Assembly (NCBI GenBank): GCA_003134965.1
Contig: PLDA01000003.1
Location: 124,001-188,000, forward strand
Origin: Vulcanimicrobium winogradskyi
GTDB lineage: Bacteria > Vulcanimicrobiota > Vulcanimicrobiia > Vulcanimicrobiales > Vulcanimicrobiaceae
Direction: 5' to 3'
DNA: 64,000 bases
In this document: piece after piece, positions 43,015 through 52,103 of the stretch
Layout of the letters: each line of letters opens with the position of its first letter
Numbering within the stretch: position 1 is the first letter of the stretch
Position numbers and translations under genes: made by a program
The notes under the pieces: model-generated
The model's input: the letters and a program-made list of their open reading frames with translations, nothing else
Databases searched by the model: none
What the model was told of the DNA's origin: nothing

Positions 43015-44188
43015 GGGTCGCGATCTCCCGCTGCTGATCGCCGGCGGTGGGATCGGCGGTCTCGCCGCGGCGCTCGCGATCGCGCGCTCGGGGCGATCGG
43101 TCGCCGTGCTCGAGAAGGCGCCGCAGTTCGGGGAGATCGGCGCGGGCTTGCAGCTCGCGCCGAACGCGTCGCATGCGCTCGCGAGCCTCGGTGTACTCGA
43201 CGCGATCGCACCGTACGCGGTCTATCCGCGGCGTCTCCTGTGGCGTGACGCGCGCAGCGGTGCCCGCGTCACCGCGCTCGATCTCGGCGAGCGGTTCCGC
43301 GCGCACTTCGGTCATCCGTACGTCGTGATGCACCGCGGCGATCTGCTCGACGTGCTGCTCGCGGCCGCCCGCGCGGAGCCACGGATCGTCCTCGAAGTGA
43401 CGCGTGAGGTGGTCGACGTCCTCGAGGACGACCGCGGCGTTCGCGCGGTGTGCGCCGACGGGACGACGTTTGCGGGGAGCGCGATCGTCGCCGCCGACGG
43501 CTTGTGGTCGCGGCTGCGCACGCTCGTCCACGATGACGGCGAGCCGATCCCGGCGCAGTACGTCGCCTACCGCGGAACGATCCCCGTCGCCGAGCTGTGG
43601 GAAGGTGCCGGCCTGGAAGACGTGACGCTCTGGACCGCGCCGGGGCTGCACTTCGTGCAGTATCCGATCCGCGGCGGGATGCTGTTCAATCAGGTCGCGG
43701 TGTTCCGAAGCGATCGCTTTCGGGCGGACGGCGACGACTGGGGGCTGCCGGACGAACTCGACGCGCATTTTGCCGTCGGCTGCGAGGCCGTGCAAGCCGG
43801 GATCGCGCGCATCCGGCGCGACCGTCGGTGGACGATGTACGACCGCGAACCGATCGCGCAGTGGAGCCGCGGGCGGATGGCGCTGCTGGGCGACGCTGCG
43901 CACCCGATGCTGCAGTACCTCGCGCAGGGCGCCTGTCAGGCGCTCGAAGACGCGGTCGTGCTCGCCGACGCGCTCGCCGCGTACGACGATCCGGCCGACG
44001 CGTTCGTCGCCTACCGCGACCGGCGCTATCTGCGAACCGCGCGCGTGCAGTACAGCGCGCGGCTGTTCGGCGAGATCTGGCACTGCGGCGACGTCGGCGC
44101 CACGCTGCGCGACGCGATGCTCGCGCCGCGCGCCGACGACGACTTCGCCCACGTCGAATGGCTCTATGGCTGGCGCCGTTCAGGGTGA
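42908..44188 (+). CDS. FAD-dependent aromatic monooxygenase
   Basis: A class A flavoprotein hydroxylase (salicylate or 3-hydroxybenzoate hydroxylase type). The FAD dinucleotide motif is LLIAGGGIGGLAAALAIARS, followed by the DG motif region (IVAADGLWSRLR) and GD motif (MALLGDAAHPMLQYLAQGACQALED). The start is unclear. GTG 42908 (426 residues) would place ~35 odd residues over the small acidic gene, and the first conserved residues come only ~15 bases after that gene's stop. The real N-terminus is probably near 43010, with no ordinary start codon seen. Substrate unknown. Confidence 0.82.
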   Translation: MRRSWPATQRSSGPRTARPAARPTQPKKGATVPASRGRDLPLLIAGGGIGGLAAALAIARSGRSVAVLEKAPQFGEIGAGLQLAPNASHALASLGVLDAIAPYAVYPRRLLWRDARSGARVTALDLGERFRAHFGHPYVVMHRGDLLDVLLAAARAEPRIVLEVTREVVDVLEDDRGVRAVCADGTTFAGSAIVAADGLWSRLRTLVHDDGEPIPAQYVAYRGTIPVAELWEGAGLEDVTLWTAPGLHFVQYPIRGGMLFNQVAVFRSDRFRADGDDWGLPDELDAHFAVGCEAVQAGIARIRRDRRWTMYDREPIAQWSRGRMALLGDAAHPMLQYLAQGACQALEDAVVLADALAAYDDPADAFVAYRDRRYLRTARVQYSARLFGEIWHCGDVGATLRDAMLAPRADDDFAHVEWLYGWRRSG

Positions 44189-44216
44189 CAAAGGGTTTGT
44201 CGCGTAATACAGAGCG

Positions 44217-46883
44217 GTGACCATGACGGCCCGCCCGGAGCTTCCCAAGACCTACGATCCCGACGTTGTCGAGCCGCGCCTGTACGAGCGCTGGCTCGAG
44301 TCCGGCGTCTTCCACGAAGAGCCCGACCCGGCGCGGCCGCCGTTCATCATCTCGATGCCGCCGCCGAACATCACCGGGCCCGCGCACCTCGGGCACGGCT
44401 CGACGTACACGCCGATGGACGTGCTCACGCGCTATCACCGCATGCTGGGCGAGAACGCCGACTGGATCCCCGGCCAGGACCACGCCGCGATCGCGACCGA
44501 GGCCGTGCTCGTGCGCGAGCTCGCGAAGGAAGGGCTGACGCGCGACGGTCTCGGCCGCGAGAAGTATCTCGAACACGCCTGGGAATGGCGGCGCCTCTAC
44601 GGCGGCGCGATCAACCAGTCGTTTCGCCGGCTCGGCTTCGGGCCCGATTGGGACCGCGAGCGATTCACGCTGGACCCCGGCCTTTCGGCCGCGGTCATCA
44701 AGGTATTCGTCGACCTCTACCGTGACGGGTTGATCTATCGCGGTACGCGCTTGGTCAACTGGGATCCGGCCTCGCAGTCGACGCTCTCCGACGCCGAGGT
44801 GGAGGACGAAGAGCGCGACACGTTCATGTGGCACATCCGCTATCGCGCGGAGGACGGCGGCGACGGGCTGGTCATCGCGACGACGCGGCCCGAGACGTAC
44901 CTGGCCGACGTCGCGGTCGCGGTGCATCCGGATGACGAACGCTACCGGCACTTGATCGGGAAGAACGTCGTGCTGCCGATCGTCGACCGCGCGATCCCGG
45001 TGATCGCCGACGCCGCGGTCGAACCCGAGTTCGGCACCGGCGCCGTGAAGGTGACGCCCGCGCACGATCAGACCGACTACGAGATCGGCCAGCGTCACGA
45101 TCTGCCGATGCCGACGGTGATCGACTTCGACGCGCGCATCGCCGCGCCGCTGTGGCGCTACGACGAGAAGCCCGAACGCCGCGCGCCGATCGACGCGCAG
45201 GCGCCCAAGATGGCGAAGTACGCCGGCCTCGATCGCTTCGAAGGCCGCACGCTGATCGTCGAGGACCTGCGCGCGCTCGGCGCGCTGGTCGAAGAGCGGC
45301 CGTATCGCACGGAGCTGCCGTTCAGCTCGCGTTCGCACGTCGTGATCGAGCCGCTCCTGTCGCTGCAGTGGTTCGTCCGGATGCAGCCGCTTGCGCAGCC
45401 GGCGCTGGAAGCCTATCGCAGCGGCGCGATCCGCTTCGTCCCCGAGCGCTTCGGACGCACGTACGCGGCAGGCTTGGAGAAGATTCGCGACTGGAACATC
45501 TCGCGCCAGATCTGGTGGGGCCACCAGCTGCCGGTGTGGTACACGCCGAGCGATGAGGTGATCGTCGCGCACGACGAGGAGGAGGCGAAGCGCCTCGCCC
45601 GCGAGCAGTTCGGAAGCGACGAGCTGCGGCGCGATCCTGATACGCTGGACACCTGGTTCAGCTCCGGGTTGTGGCCGTTCTCGATCCTCGGCTGGCCCGA
45701 GAAGACGACCGAACTCGAGCACTGGTATCCGAATCAGGTGATGATCACCAGCCGCGACATCATCTTCCTCTGGGTATCGCGGATGGTGATGCTGGGCTTG
45801 CGGTTCGTCGGGAAGATTCCGTTCGAGACCGTCTTCGTGACGCCGCTCGTGTTCGACATGCACGGGCGCAAGATGTCGAAGTCGCTCGGCAACGCGATCG
45901 ATCCGATGACCGAGCTCGTTCCGAAGTACGGCGCCGACGGCACGCGGTTCGGCATCCTGCGCCAGATGCGCCTCGAATCGCAAGAATTGCGCTTCGACGA
46001 ACGTTTCTGCGACGAGGCGAAGCGCTTCGCGACCAAGCTCTGGAACGCGCTGCGCTACACCTGCACGCTGCCGGAGGACCTCCCAAGCGCGACCGCGCTG
46101 CCGCCGCGCGAGAAGCTGACGCTCGCCGACCGCTGGATCCTCAGCGAGCTGCGCGCGTGCGTCGAGACCGTCACCCGCGCGTACGACGGGTTCGAGTTCG
46201 GCGTCGCTGCCGACGCGCTGCTGCAGTTCGGCTGGTACACGTTCTGCGATTGGTACCTGGAGGCGAGCAAAGCCGAGGGCCAGCGTGAGACGCGCGCGGC
46301 CGTCCTCTCGTTCGTGCTCAACACGTTCGTCCGCGCGATGCACCCGATCGCGCCGTTCGTCACCGAGGAGATTTGGCAGACGCTGCCGCACGACGGCGCG
46401 ACGATCGTCACCGCGTCGTGGCCGGATATCGCCGAGATCCCGTCCTTCGCGGACGACGCCGCGGTGTTCCGCACCGTCATCGAGAAGGTCGAGCAGCTGC
46501 GCCACGCGCGCTCCGAGTGGGGGATCCAGCCCAAGGAATCGATGCGCGTCGAGATTCCGGCGGCGCTGGCGTCCGAGCGCGGCGTCGTCGAGGCGATCGC
46601 GACCCTGGCGCGAGCGGAGATCTCGACCTACGACGGGGGCGAGGGCAGCGTGCGCGAGCGCATCCTCGCGGTGCGCGCGATCGCGGATAGCGCAAAGCTC
46701 CGCGAGCGCTACTTGCGCGAGATCGGGCGGCTCGAGTCCGAGGTCGCGCGCTCGGAGAAAAAGCTCGCGAACGACGGGTTCGTGGCGAAGGCGTCGCCCG
46801 AGGTCGTCGCAGCCGAACGGGCCAAGCTCGAGGAGTACCGCCGCGAGCTGGCACGCGTCCGCGCCGCGCTCGATGAGCTCTAG
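44217..46883 (+). CDS. valS: Valine--tRNA ligase
   Basis: An 888-residue class I synthetase. The HIGH-type motif is PPPNITGPAHLGHG (residues ~44-58). The connective-peptide editing domain has TTRPETYLADVAVAVHP and the expected GTGAVKVTPAHDQTDYE. KMSKS is in HGRKMSKSLGNAIDP. The tRNA-binding helical part and the C-terminal coiled coil (GRLESEVARSEKKLANDGFV) are complete. GTG 44217 and ATG 44223 are both possible starts. It overlaps the amidinotransferase gene by 11 bases. Confidence 0.96.
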   Translation: MTMTARPELPKTYDPDVVEPRLYERWLESGVFHEEPDPARPPFIISMPPPNITGPAHLGHGSTYTPMDVLTRYHRMLGENADWIPGQDHAAIATEAVLVRELAKEGLTRDGLGREKYLEHAWEWRRLYGGAINQSFRRLGFGPDWDRERFTLDPGLSAAVIKVFVDLYRDGLIYRGTRLVNWDPASQSTLSDAEVEDEERDTFMWHIRYRAEDGGDGLVIATTRPETYLADVAVAVHPDDERYRHLIGKNVVLPIVDRAIPVIADAAVEPEFGTGAVKVTPAHDQTDYEIGQRHDLPMPTVIDFDARIAAPLWRYDEKPERRAPIDAQAPKMAKYAGLDRFEGRTLIVEDLRALGALVEERPYRTELPFSSRSHVVIEPLLSLQWFVRMQPLAQPALEAYRSGAIRFVPERFGRTYAAGLEKIRDWNISRQIWWGHQLPVWYTPSDEVIVAHDEEEAKRLAREQFGSDELRRDPDTLDTWFSSGLWPFSILGWPEKTTELEHWYPNQVMITSRDIIFLWVSRMVMLGLRFVGKIPFETVFVTPLVFDMHGRKMSKSLGNAIDPMTELVPKYGADGTRFGILRQMRLESQELRFDERFCDEAKRFATKLWNALRYTCTLPEDLPSATALPPREKLTLADRWILSELRACVETVTRAYDGFEFGVAADALLQFGWYTFCDWYLEASKAEGQRETRAAVLSFVLNTFVRAMHPIAPFVTEEIWQTLPHDGATIVTASWPDIAEIPSFADDAAVFRTVIEKVEQLRHARSEWGIQPKESMRVEIPAALASERGVVEAIATLARAEISTYDGGEGSVRERILAVRAIADSAKLRERYLREIGRLESEVARSEKKLANDGFVAKASPEVVAAERAKLEEYRRELARVRAALDEL

Positions 46884-47949
46884 CCCGGATCGGCCCGCGG
46901 TCTGCTCGTGGAACGAATGGGACCCGTTGCGGGAGGTCATCGTCGGGTCCGCGCGCGGCGCGGCCGACATCGGCTACGAGCCCGCGCTCGCGCCGTATGT
47001 GCCGGCGGGATCGCCGGCTCGGGCGAACCGCGGCGGTGCGGTGCTCCCCCAGCTCGTCGATGAGGCGGAGCGTCAGCTCGACGCGTTCGCGGAGCTCCTG
47101 ACGCGGCGCGGCGTGACGGTCCGCCGTCCCGATCCGGTCGATCACGCGGTAGCGGTGAAGACGCCCGACTGGGAAGTCCAGGTCGGACGTGCCAACGCAT
47201 GTCCGCGCGATCTGCTGCTGGTGATCGGCGAGGAGATCATCGAAGCGCCGATGTCGCAGCGCGCGCGCTTCTTCGAATACCGCGCCTACCGGCGGCTGAT
47301 GGCGGAGTACTTCCGCCGGGGCGCGCGCTGGACCGCGGCTCCCAAGCCGCTGATGGCCGACGAACTCTATTCGGCGTCGATCCCGCTGCTGACCGAAGTC
47401 GAGCCGGTCTTCGACGCAGCGTCGTTCGTGCGGTTCGGGCGCGACATCTTCTGGCAGCCCGATCTGGTGAGCAATCAGTTCGGCGCGGACTGGCTGCAGC
47501 GCCATCTCGGCGACGGCTTCCGTGTCCATCGCATCCGCTTCGAGGCGACGCTGCCGACGCACATCGACACGACGCTGGTGCCGATCCGGCCGGGTGTGGT
47601 GCTCGTCAACCCGCAGCGGCCGTGCATCGACGGATCGCTCGAGCTCTTCACCGCGAACGGTTGGCGCATCATCGAGGCACCCGGCTCCGTACGCACGAGG
47701 TCGCAGGCGCGCGACGTCAGCAATTGGATCTCGATGAACATCCTGATGCTGGACGAGCACACCGCCGTCGTCGAGCGTGCCGAGATACCGACGATCGCGC
47801 TGCTGGAGTCGCTCGGCTGCGAAGTGGTCCCCTGCGCGTTCGATCGCGTCTATGCGTTCGGCGGCGGTTTTCACTGCTGCACGACCGACGTGCGCCGCGA
47901 AGGGACGCTGCAGTCGTACTTTCCGTCGCTCGACCCGCCGGCGGGCTAG
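46873..47949 (+). CDS. Glycine amidinotransferase-like enzyme
   Basis: A 358-residue member of the amidinotransferase/AGAT superfamily that moves an amidino group from arginine to an amine. It opens CSWNEWDPLREVIVG as AGAT proteins do. It carries EAPMSQRARFFEYRAYRRLM, DLVSNQFGADWL, LPTHIDTTLVPIRPGVVLVN (catalytic His/Asp strand) and FGGGFHCCTTDVRREG, where the catalytic Cys lies. Product could be guanidinoacetate or a related guanidino compound. Start ATG 46873 lies inside valS. It ends in a 4-base CTAG overlap with the converging protease gene. Confidence 0.85.
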   Translation: MSSSPDRPAVCSWNEWDPLREVIVGSARGAADIGYEPALAPYVPAGSPARANRGGAVLPQLVDEAERQLDAFAELLTRRGVTVRRPDPVDHAVAVKTPDWEVQVGRANACPRDLLLVIGEEIIEAPMSQRARFFEYRAYRRLMAEYFRRGARWTAAPKPLMADELYSASIPLLTEVEPVFDAASFVRFGRDIFWQPDLVSNQFGADWLQRHLGDGFRVHRIRFEATLPTHIDTTLVPIRPGVVLVNPQRPCIDGSLELFTANGWRIIEAPGSVRTRSQARDVSNWISMNILMLDEHTAVVERAEIPTIALLESLGCEVVPCAFDRVYAFGGGFHCCTTDVRREGTLQSYFPSLDPPAG

Positions 47950-48755
47950 CTGACGATCAGGCGCGAGCCGGGGAAGTCGAGGGTGAGCGCGCGCCGGGCA
48001 AAGAGGGCGACGCCGGCGATGAGCGAGATCTCGGTTGCCGGAACGTGCGCGCGTGCGTCGGCGGAGTAGACGTGGAAGCTCGCCGCCAGCGTGGTCGTGC
48101 CGAGCCGCACCGACCCGATACGTCCCGGGCGCAGCACCTCGCCGGCGTACTCGTAAGACGGCGCTCGCAGATCGTTGTCGATCGCGAGATCGGGGAGCTT
48201 CGTCTCGAAGATGACGGCGGTCTTGCTCATCATCGTGTCGAGCTGCGCGACCGCGGGAAAGCCGTCGACCGTCACGTCGCCAAAGGTGACGAGCTGCGGT
48301 GAACGGTCGTCGTACCGCAGCCACGTGATCGTCGTCGTCTCGCCGTCGGGCAGCGCGTCGGGAAACGTCAGCCGGCCGGTCCGGTAGTCGAGCGTGACGA
48401 CGCGGTCGCGGAAGGCTTCGTACCCGAGCACGCCGTCGAGCGCGAATCCTGCCAGCGCGTTCCACTTCCCGAGGTCGCCCGCGACCGCGGGGTGCGCGCG
48501 CAGGTCCGTCCCGGCGACGGTGACACCGGCGAGCGCACCGCCGAGCCCGAGCGTCCCGGCGGCCTGCTGCGAGAGCCTCGATTGCGGGCTCCCCGTGTCG
48601 AATGCGAGCACCAGGTCGCGCCCGGCGGCGCGGGCGCGCACGACCGGGATCCGCGTGCGGCCGTCGAACGGCGCGCCCGCGTTCGCAGCGCGCGCCGCGC
48701 GCGGACCGGCGACGAGCGCCCCCGTGGTGACGGCGACGAACGCCGATCGCCGCAT
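47946..48755 (-). CDS. Exported retropepsin-like aspartyl protease
   Basis: A 269-residue protein with an Ala-rich (possibly Tat-independent) signal peptide (RRSAFVAVTTGALVAGPRAARAA). The catalytic motif is LVLAFDTGSPQSRLS (Asp53) in a clan AA fold. A second half-site is AVAQLDTMMSKTAVIF (Asp173), which suggests a two-lobed pepsin-like arrangement within a small protein. Start ATG 48755 is 5 bases after the regulator gene, so they are co-transcribed. Substrate unknown. Confidence 0.75.
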   Translation of the reverse strand: MRRSAFVAVTTGALVAGPRAARAANAGAPFDGRTRIPVVRARAAGRDLVLAFDTGSPQSRLSQQAAGTLGLGGALAGVTVAGTDLRAHPAVAGDLGKWNALAGFALDGVLGYEAFRDRVVTLDYRTGRLTFPDALPDGETTTITWLRYDDRSPQLVTFGDVTVDGFPAVAQLDTMMSKTAVIFETKLPDLAIDNDLRAPSYEYAGEVLRPGRIGSVRLGTTTLAASFHVYSADARAHVPATEISLIAGVALFARRALTLDFPGSRLIVS

Positions 48756-48760
48756 CGCGC

Positions 48761-49258
48761 TCAGCGCGCGCCGGCGGCGCCGGCGACCGCGAGGCTGGGC
48801 TCGGCTTCGTCGGCGCCGCGCCCCAGGATCGCGCGGACGTGGCGAGGGTCGAGCTTTTCGCCGCAGTGACCGCAGACGAGCTGCGGGTCGGCGCGGTGTT
48901 CGCACGACGCGTGGATCAACACGACCGGAGGGCCGTCCTCGGCGTACCACCGGTCGCCCCAGCCCAGCAGCGAGACGATCACCGGATAGAGATCGCGTCC
49001 CTTGGCGGTCAGCCGGTACTCCACGCGCGGCGGCCGTTCTTGATAGGCGCGCTCTTCGAGCACGCCGTGCTCGACCAGCCGCCGCAGCCGTACGCTCAGG
49101 ATGTTCGGCGCGATCCCGAGCCGCTCGACGAAGCCGTCGAAGCGGCGCACGCCGCGAAACGCCTCGCGCACCACGAGCAGGGTCCACCATTCGCCGAGCA
49201 CGTCGAGCGCGCGCGCGATCGAACAGTTCATGTCGTCGAAACTGCGACGTCGAGCCAT
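48761..49258 (-). CDS. HxlR-family transcriptional regulator
   Basis: A 165-residue winged-helix protein: CSIARALDVLGEWWTLLVVR, RRFDGFVERLGIAPNILSVRLRRLVEHGVLE, and the wing YRLTAKGRDLYPVIVSLLGW are diagnostic. A C-terminal zinc-ribbon-like tail (CEHRADPQLVCGHCGEKL) is an extra often seen in this family. GGAGG 7 bases before ATG is a strong ribosome binding site. Divergent from the thioesterase gene, which it probably controls. Confidence 0.9.
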   Translation of the reverse strand: MARRRSFDDMNCSIARALDVLGEWWTLLVVREAFRGVRRFDGFVERLGIAPNILSVRLRRLVEHGVLEERAYQERPPRVEYRLTAKGRDLYPVIVSLLGWGDRWYAEDGPPVVLIHASCEHRADPQLVCGHCGEKLDPRHVRAILGRGADEAEPSLAVAGAAGAR

Positions 49259-49306
49259 CCGCCAACCTCCGATAGGAGGAAGAGTCGACGAGGCAGCGAT
49301 AAGTTC

Positions 49307-49321
49307 CTTGCACCATGCAAG
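49307..49321. promoter_or_regulatory. Candidate HxlR operator
   Basis: CTTGCA-CCA-TGCAAG is a perfect 6+6 inverted repeat covering the thioesterase start codon, in the short divergent region next to an HxlR gene. Autoregulatory sites of such regulators are often of this form. No second copy was seen. Confidence 0.3.
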
Positions 49322-49806
49322 TGACTCGCGAGCGCCTCATCCAGTGGGCCGACCCCGGCCCGACGGTGGATGCGGTCCGGAAGGCAGCCGGAATCGAGGC
49401 GATTCGCGCGATCGCTAGCGGCGATCTGCCGCAGCCGCCGATCTCGGTGCTGGTGAATTTCACGCTCAAAGAGGTCGATGAAGGCCGTGTCGTCGTCGAA
49501 GGCTATCCGGGCGAGGAGCACTACAACCCGATCGGGACGGTGCACGGCGGCTTCGCGCTCACGCTGTTCGACACGGCGATGAGCTGCGCGGTCCACACGC
49601 TGCTGCCGGCCGGCGTCGGGTACACGACGACCGATATCCAGGTGCGCTTCATCCGCGGGATGACGAAGGACACCGGACCGGTCCGCTGCGAGGCGACCGC
49701 CGTCCACGTCGGCCGCTCGACCGCTGTCGCCGAAGCGAAGTTGTACGACGGCGAGCGGCGCCTGCTCGGCGTCGGCACGACCGCGTGCGCCATCCTGCGC
49801 CCCTGA
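49315..49806 (+). CDS. PaaI-type hotdog thioesterase
   Basis: A 163-residue acyl-CoA thioesterase. The hotdog signature is HYNPIGTVHGGFALTLFDTAMSCAV (central Asn/His/Gly-Gly and the Asp on the helix), then GYTTTDIQVRFIRGMT. Forms tetramers in relatives and clears misprimed or aromatic acyl-CoAs. Near a flavin hydroxylase and HxlR regulator, a role in aromatic metabolism is possible. Confidence 0.88.
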   Translation: MQVTRERLIQWADPGPTVDAVRKAAGIEAIRAIASGDLPQPPISVLVNFTLKEVDEGRVVVEGYPGEEHYNPIGTVHGGFALTLFDTAMSCAVHTLLPAGVGYTTTDIQVRFIRGMTKDTGPVRCEATAVHVGRSTAVAEAKLYDGERRLLGVGTTACAILRP

Positions 49807-49837
49807 TCCGCGGCCGGCGGCGGCCCCCGAAGCGCGC

Positions 49838-50539
49838 CTAGTCGGCGACGTCTTTCAGCAGCGCGATCAAGATGCCGGCGAGCTGCAGATATGTGGCGAT
49901 ACTCGTCAACAGCCCGATGTGACCGCTTTCGTCCGAGATCTTCTTCGTCAGGGCGACCTCCTGGGCGATCAACTGGTCGCTCCAGCATCCGTACAACGTA
50001 CCGACGTCATCGACCGCACGGCCGACGTTGGCATTGTCGCCCGCCGGTGTTTCGGGCGGTACCGCGAGGCGCCGCAGCGCACCGCAATCCGTCGCTGCGT
50101 TCGTTCCGGACGCTCGCGCGGTCGGGTCTTTCGATTTGAGGCTTTGCTCCGCGCGCGCAACGATCGTCGCTTCGGCCGCATCGCGCGTCACGTTCTTTTC
50201 AACCCGGTTGCGCACGTCGACAAGCGCGAATCGCGTGTACTGATAAGCCGCGACGGTCTGGCCGTACTCCGCGTTCGGTCCGCTCCGCGGATCGCTGACG
50301 GCTTGAAAAAGGTCTGCATTCGTCCGCGATCGCGCCGCCGAGATGGCGTTGTCCGAGGCGTGCGCGGACCAGTAGCGGAGATCGGTGAGGGTGGCTTGAT
50401 CTTTCGCGATCTGATCGGCGACCTTGCTGCGCTGCCAATCCGTGACGACCGTCCCGACGATCGCGACGATCGCACCGAGGAGCACGATCAAAATCTTACG
50501 GTTGCGCGGGGAACCGGTGATCACGCGCAGTCTGTTCAT
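49838..50539 (-). CDS. Hypothetical membrane protein
   Basis: A 233-residue protein with a basic N-terminus and one strong membrane helix (KILIVLLGAIVAIVGTVVTD, residues ~13-32). A mostly helical region with coiled-coil tendency follows, and the C-terminal hydrophobic segment (LLTSIATYLQLAGILIALL) is a second membrane helix. The hairpin topology leaves the middle outside the membrane. No family recognised. It is divergent from pyrR. Confidence 0.65.
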   Translation of the reverse strand: MNRLRVITGSPRNRKILIVLLGAIVAIVGTVVTDWQRSKVADQIAKDQATLTDLRYWSAHASDNAISAARSRTNADLFQAVSDPRSGPNAEYGQTVAAYQYTRFALVDVRNRVEKNVTRDAAEATIVARAEQSLKSKDPTARASGTNAATDCGALRRLAVPPETPAGDNANVGRAVDDVGTLYGCWSDQLIAQEVALTKKISDESGHIGLLTSIATYLQLAGILIALLKDVAD

Positions 50540-50647
50540 GATGCCGGATTAGCCGGACGCTCGCTTAGGTCCTTTAGTAGAGCGAACGTACCGATAGGCG
50601 CCGGGCAGCGGAGGCAAAGCCGTCCGGGGGCGACGAAGGTTCGCCCG

Positions 50648-51202
50648 ATGCAGACCGCGGTCACCCGGCGACGCGTCCTCATGGCGTCCGACGAGGTCGA
50701 ACGGGCGATCGCGCGCATGGCCCACCAGATCGTCGAGCCCGAGGACGTCCAGGAGGGGCTCCTCCTGATCGGGATCCGGCGCGGCGGCGAGGGTCTGGCC
50801 CGCCGGCTCGCTTCGAAGATCGCCGAGATCCGAGGCTCGCTCCCGCAGCTTGGCTTCTTGAACGTGAACTTGTACCGCGACGACGACGTCGCGCGCGAGC
50901 TGCCGGAGTCGGAGATTCGCAGCACCATCACCGGGCGGACCGTCGTGCTCGTCGACGACGTTCTCTACACCGGTCGCACGGTACGCGCCGCGCTCGACGC
51001 GGTCACCGATCTGGGCCGCCCGCGCGCGATCCGGCTCGCTGTACTGATCGACCGTGGGCTGCGCGAACTGCCGATCCAGGGCGACTACGTCGGCAAGGTC
51101 ATCCCGACGAGCCGCCGCGAGCACATCGACGTCGTGATCGCCGCGCAACGCTCGGATTCCGACGCGGTCACCGTCTTCGATGAGGACCGTGCCGCCCCGT
51201 AG
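50648..51202 (+). CDS. pyrR: PyrR bifunctional pyr regulator/uracil phosphoribosyltransferase
   Basis: 184 residues. The PRPP loop is TVVLVDDVLYTGRTVRAALD (about 98-117). Other matches are LLLIGIRRGGEGLARRLA, LNVNLYRDDD, and LIDRGLRELPIQGDYVGK. In Bacillus-type bacteria it binds pyr mRNA when UMP is high. Start ATG 50648 gives the standard length. It heads the pyr operon and overlaps pyrB by 23 bases. I do not see a convincing PyrR-binding hairpin upstream. Confidence 0.94.
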   Translation: MQTAVTRRRVLMASDEVERAIARMAHQIVEPEDVQEGLLLIGIRRGGEGLARRLASKIAEIRGSLPQLGFLNVNLYRDDDVARELPESEIRSTITGRTVVLVDDVLYTGRTVRAALDAVTDLGRPRAIRLAVLIDRGLRELPIQGDYVGKVIPTSRREHIDVVIAAQRSDSDAVTVFDEDRAAP

Positions 51203-52103
51203 CCTGCTCGACGTCGACGACCTGAGCCCCGGCGAGATCGTCTCCGTCCTCGACCGTGCGGTCGCGTTTCGCGACCGGCTTCCCCCGCGCGATCTGCTCG
51301 CCGGCGTCCCCGTCCTGAACCTTTTCTTCGAGGCCTCGACGCGCACCGCGACGTCGTTCACGCTCGCCGAACAGCGGGTCGGCGCGGATGTGATCACGTT
51401 CGCCCCCGGCGCCTCGAGCCTCGGGAAAGGCGAGACGATCGCCGACACCGCGCTCACGCTGCACGGGATCGGGGTGCGCGTCATCGTCGTGCGCCACCCG
51501 GAGTCTGGGTTCGCGAGGCGGCTCGCCGACGCGTTCGACGGTCACGTCGTGAACGCCGGCGACGGGACGCACGCGCACCCGACGCAGGCGCTGCTCGACC
51601 TCATGACGCTGCGCCAGGAGTTCGACCGCTTCGGGGGGCTGCACGTCGCGATCGTCGGCGACATCCTCCACTCACGCGTCGCGCGCTCCAACATCGTCGG
51701 GATGCGCGCGCTGGGGATCGAGGTCACGCTGGTCGGACCGCCGACGCTGCTGCCGCGCGAGTTCGCCGGAGACGGCGTGCGCGTCGAGCGCGACCTCGAC
51801 GCCGTGCTCGGCCGCGTCGATGCGGTCATGATGCTGCGGATCCAGCGCGAGCGGATCGACACCGGACTGCTGCCCTCGCTCGACGATTACACGCGGCGCT
51901 ATCAGCTCAATCGCACGCGGCTGCGGTCGCTCCGCGGCGACGCCGTCATCCTCCATCCCGGTCCCTACAACCGCGGGATCGAGCTCACCGACGACGTCCT
52001 CGACGACCCGCGCTCGCGCTACGTCGCGCAGGTCCGCAACGGCGTCTTCGTCCGCATGTCGGTGCTCGATCTGCTCGTCAACGGGGCACCGGTACCCGCG
52101 TGA
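51180..52103 (+). CDS. pyrB: Aspartate carbamoyltransferase, catalytic chain
   Basis: 307 residues. Carbamoyl-phosphate site FFEASTRTATSF (about 50-61), SSLGKGET, HPTQALLDLMTL and ILHPGPYNRGIELTDDV are all present. First committed step of UMP synthesis. No pyrI follows, as expected for PyrR-regulated operons. Stop and next start overlap (GTGA). Confidence 0.95.
   Translation: MRTVPPRSLLDVDDLSPGEIVSVLDRAVAFRDRLPPRDLLAGVPVLNLFFEASTRTATSFTLAEQRVGADVITFAPGASSLGKGETIADTALTLHGIGVRVIVVRHPESGFARRLADAFDGHVVNAGDGTHAHPTQALLDLMTLRQEFDRFGGLHVAIVGDILHSRVARSNIVGMRALGIEVTLVGPPTLLPREFAGDGVRVERDLDAVLGRVDAVMMLRIQRERIDTGLLPSLDDYTRRYQLNRTRLRSLRGDAVILHPGPYNRGIELTDDVLDDPRSRYVAQVRNGVFVRMSVLDLLVNGAPVPA

Noticed and set aside
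43686..48465. Very long minus-strand open frames opposite valS and its neighbours
   Set aside because: They are antisense shadows of well-conserved genes in GC-rich DNA, with Arg-rich, motif-free products.
50540..50647. PyrR-binding attenuator upstream of pyrR
   Set aside because: The GC-rich stretch with GGAGGCAAAGCC can fold, but I could not match the conserved PyrR loop or a competing terminator with a T-run.
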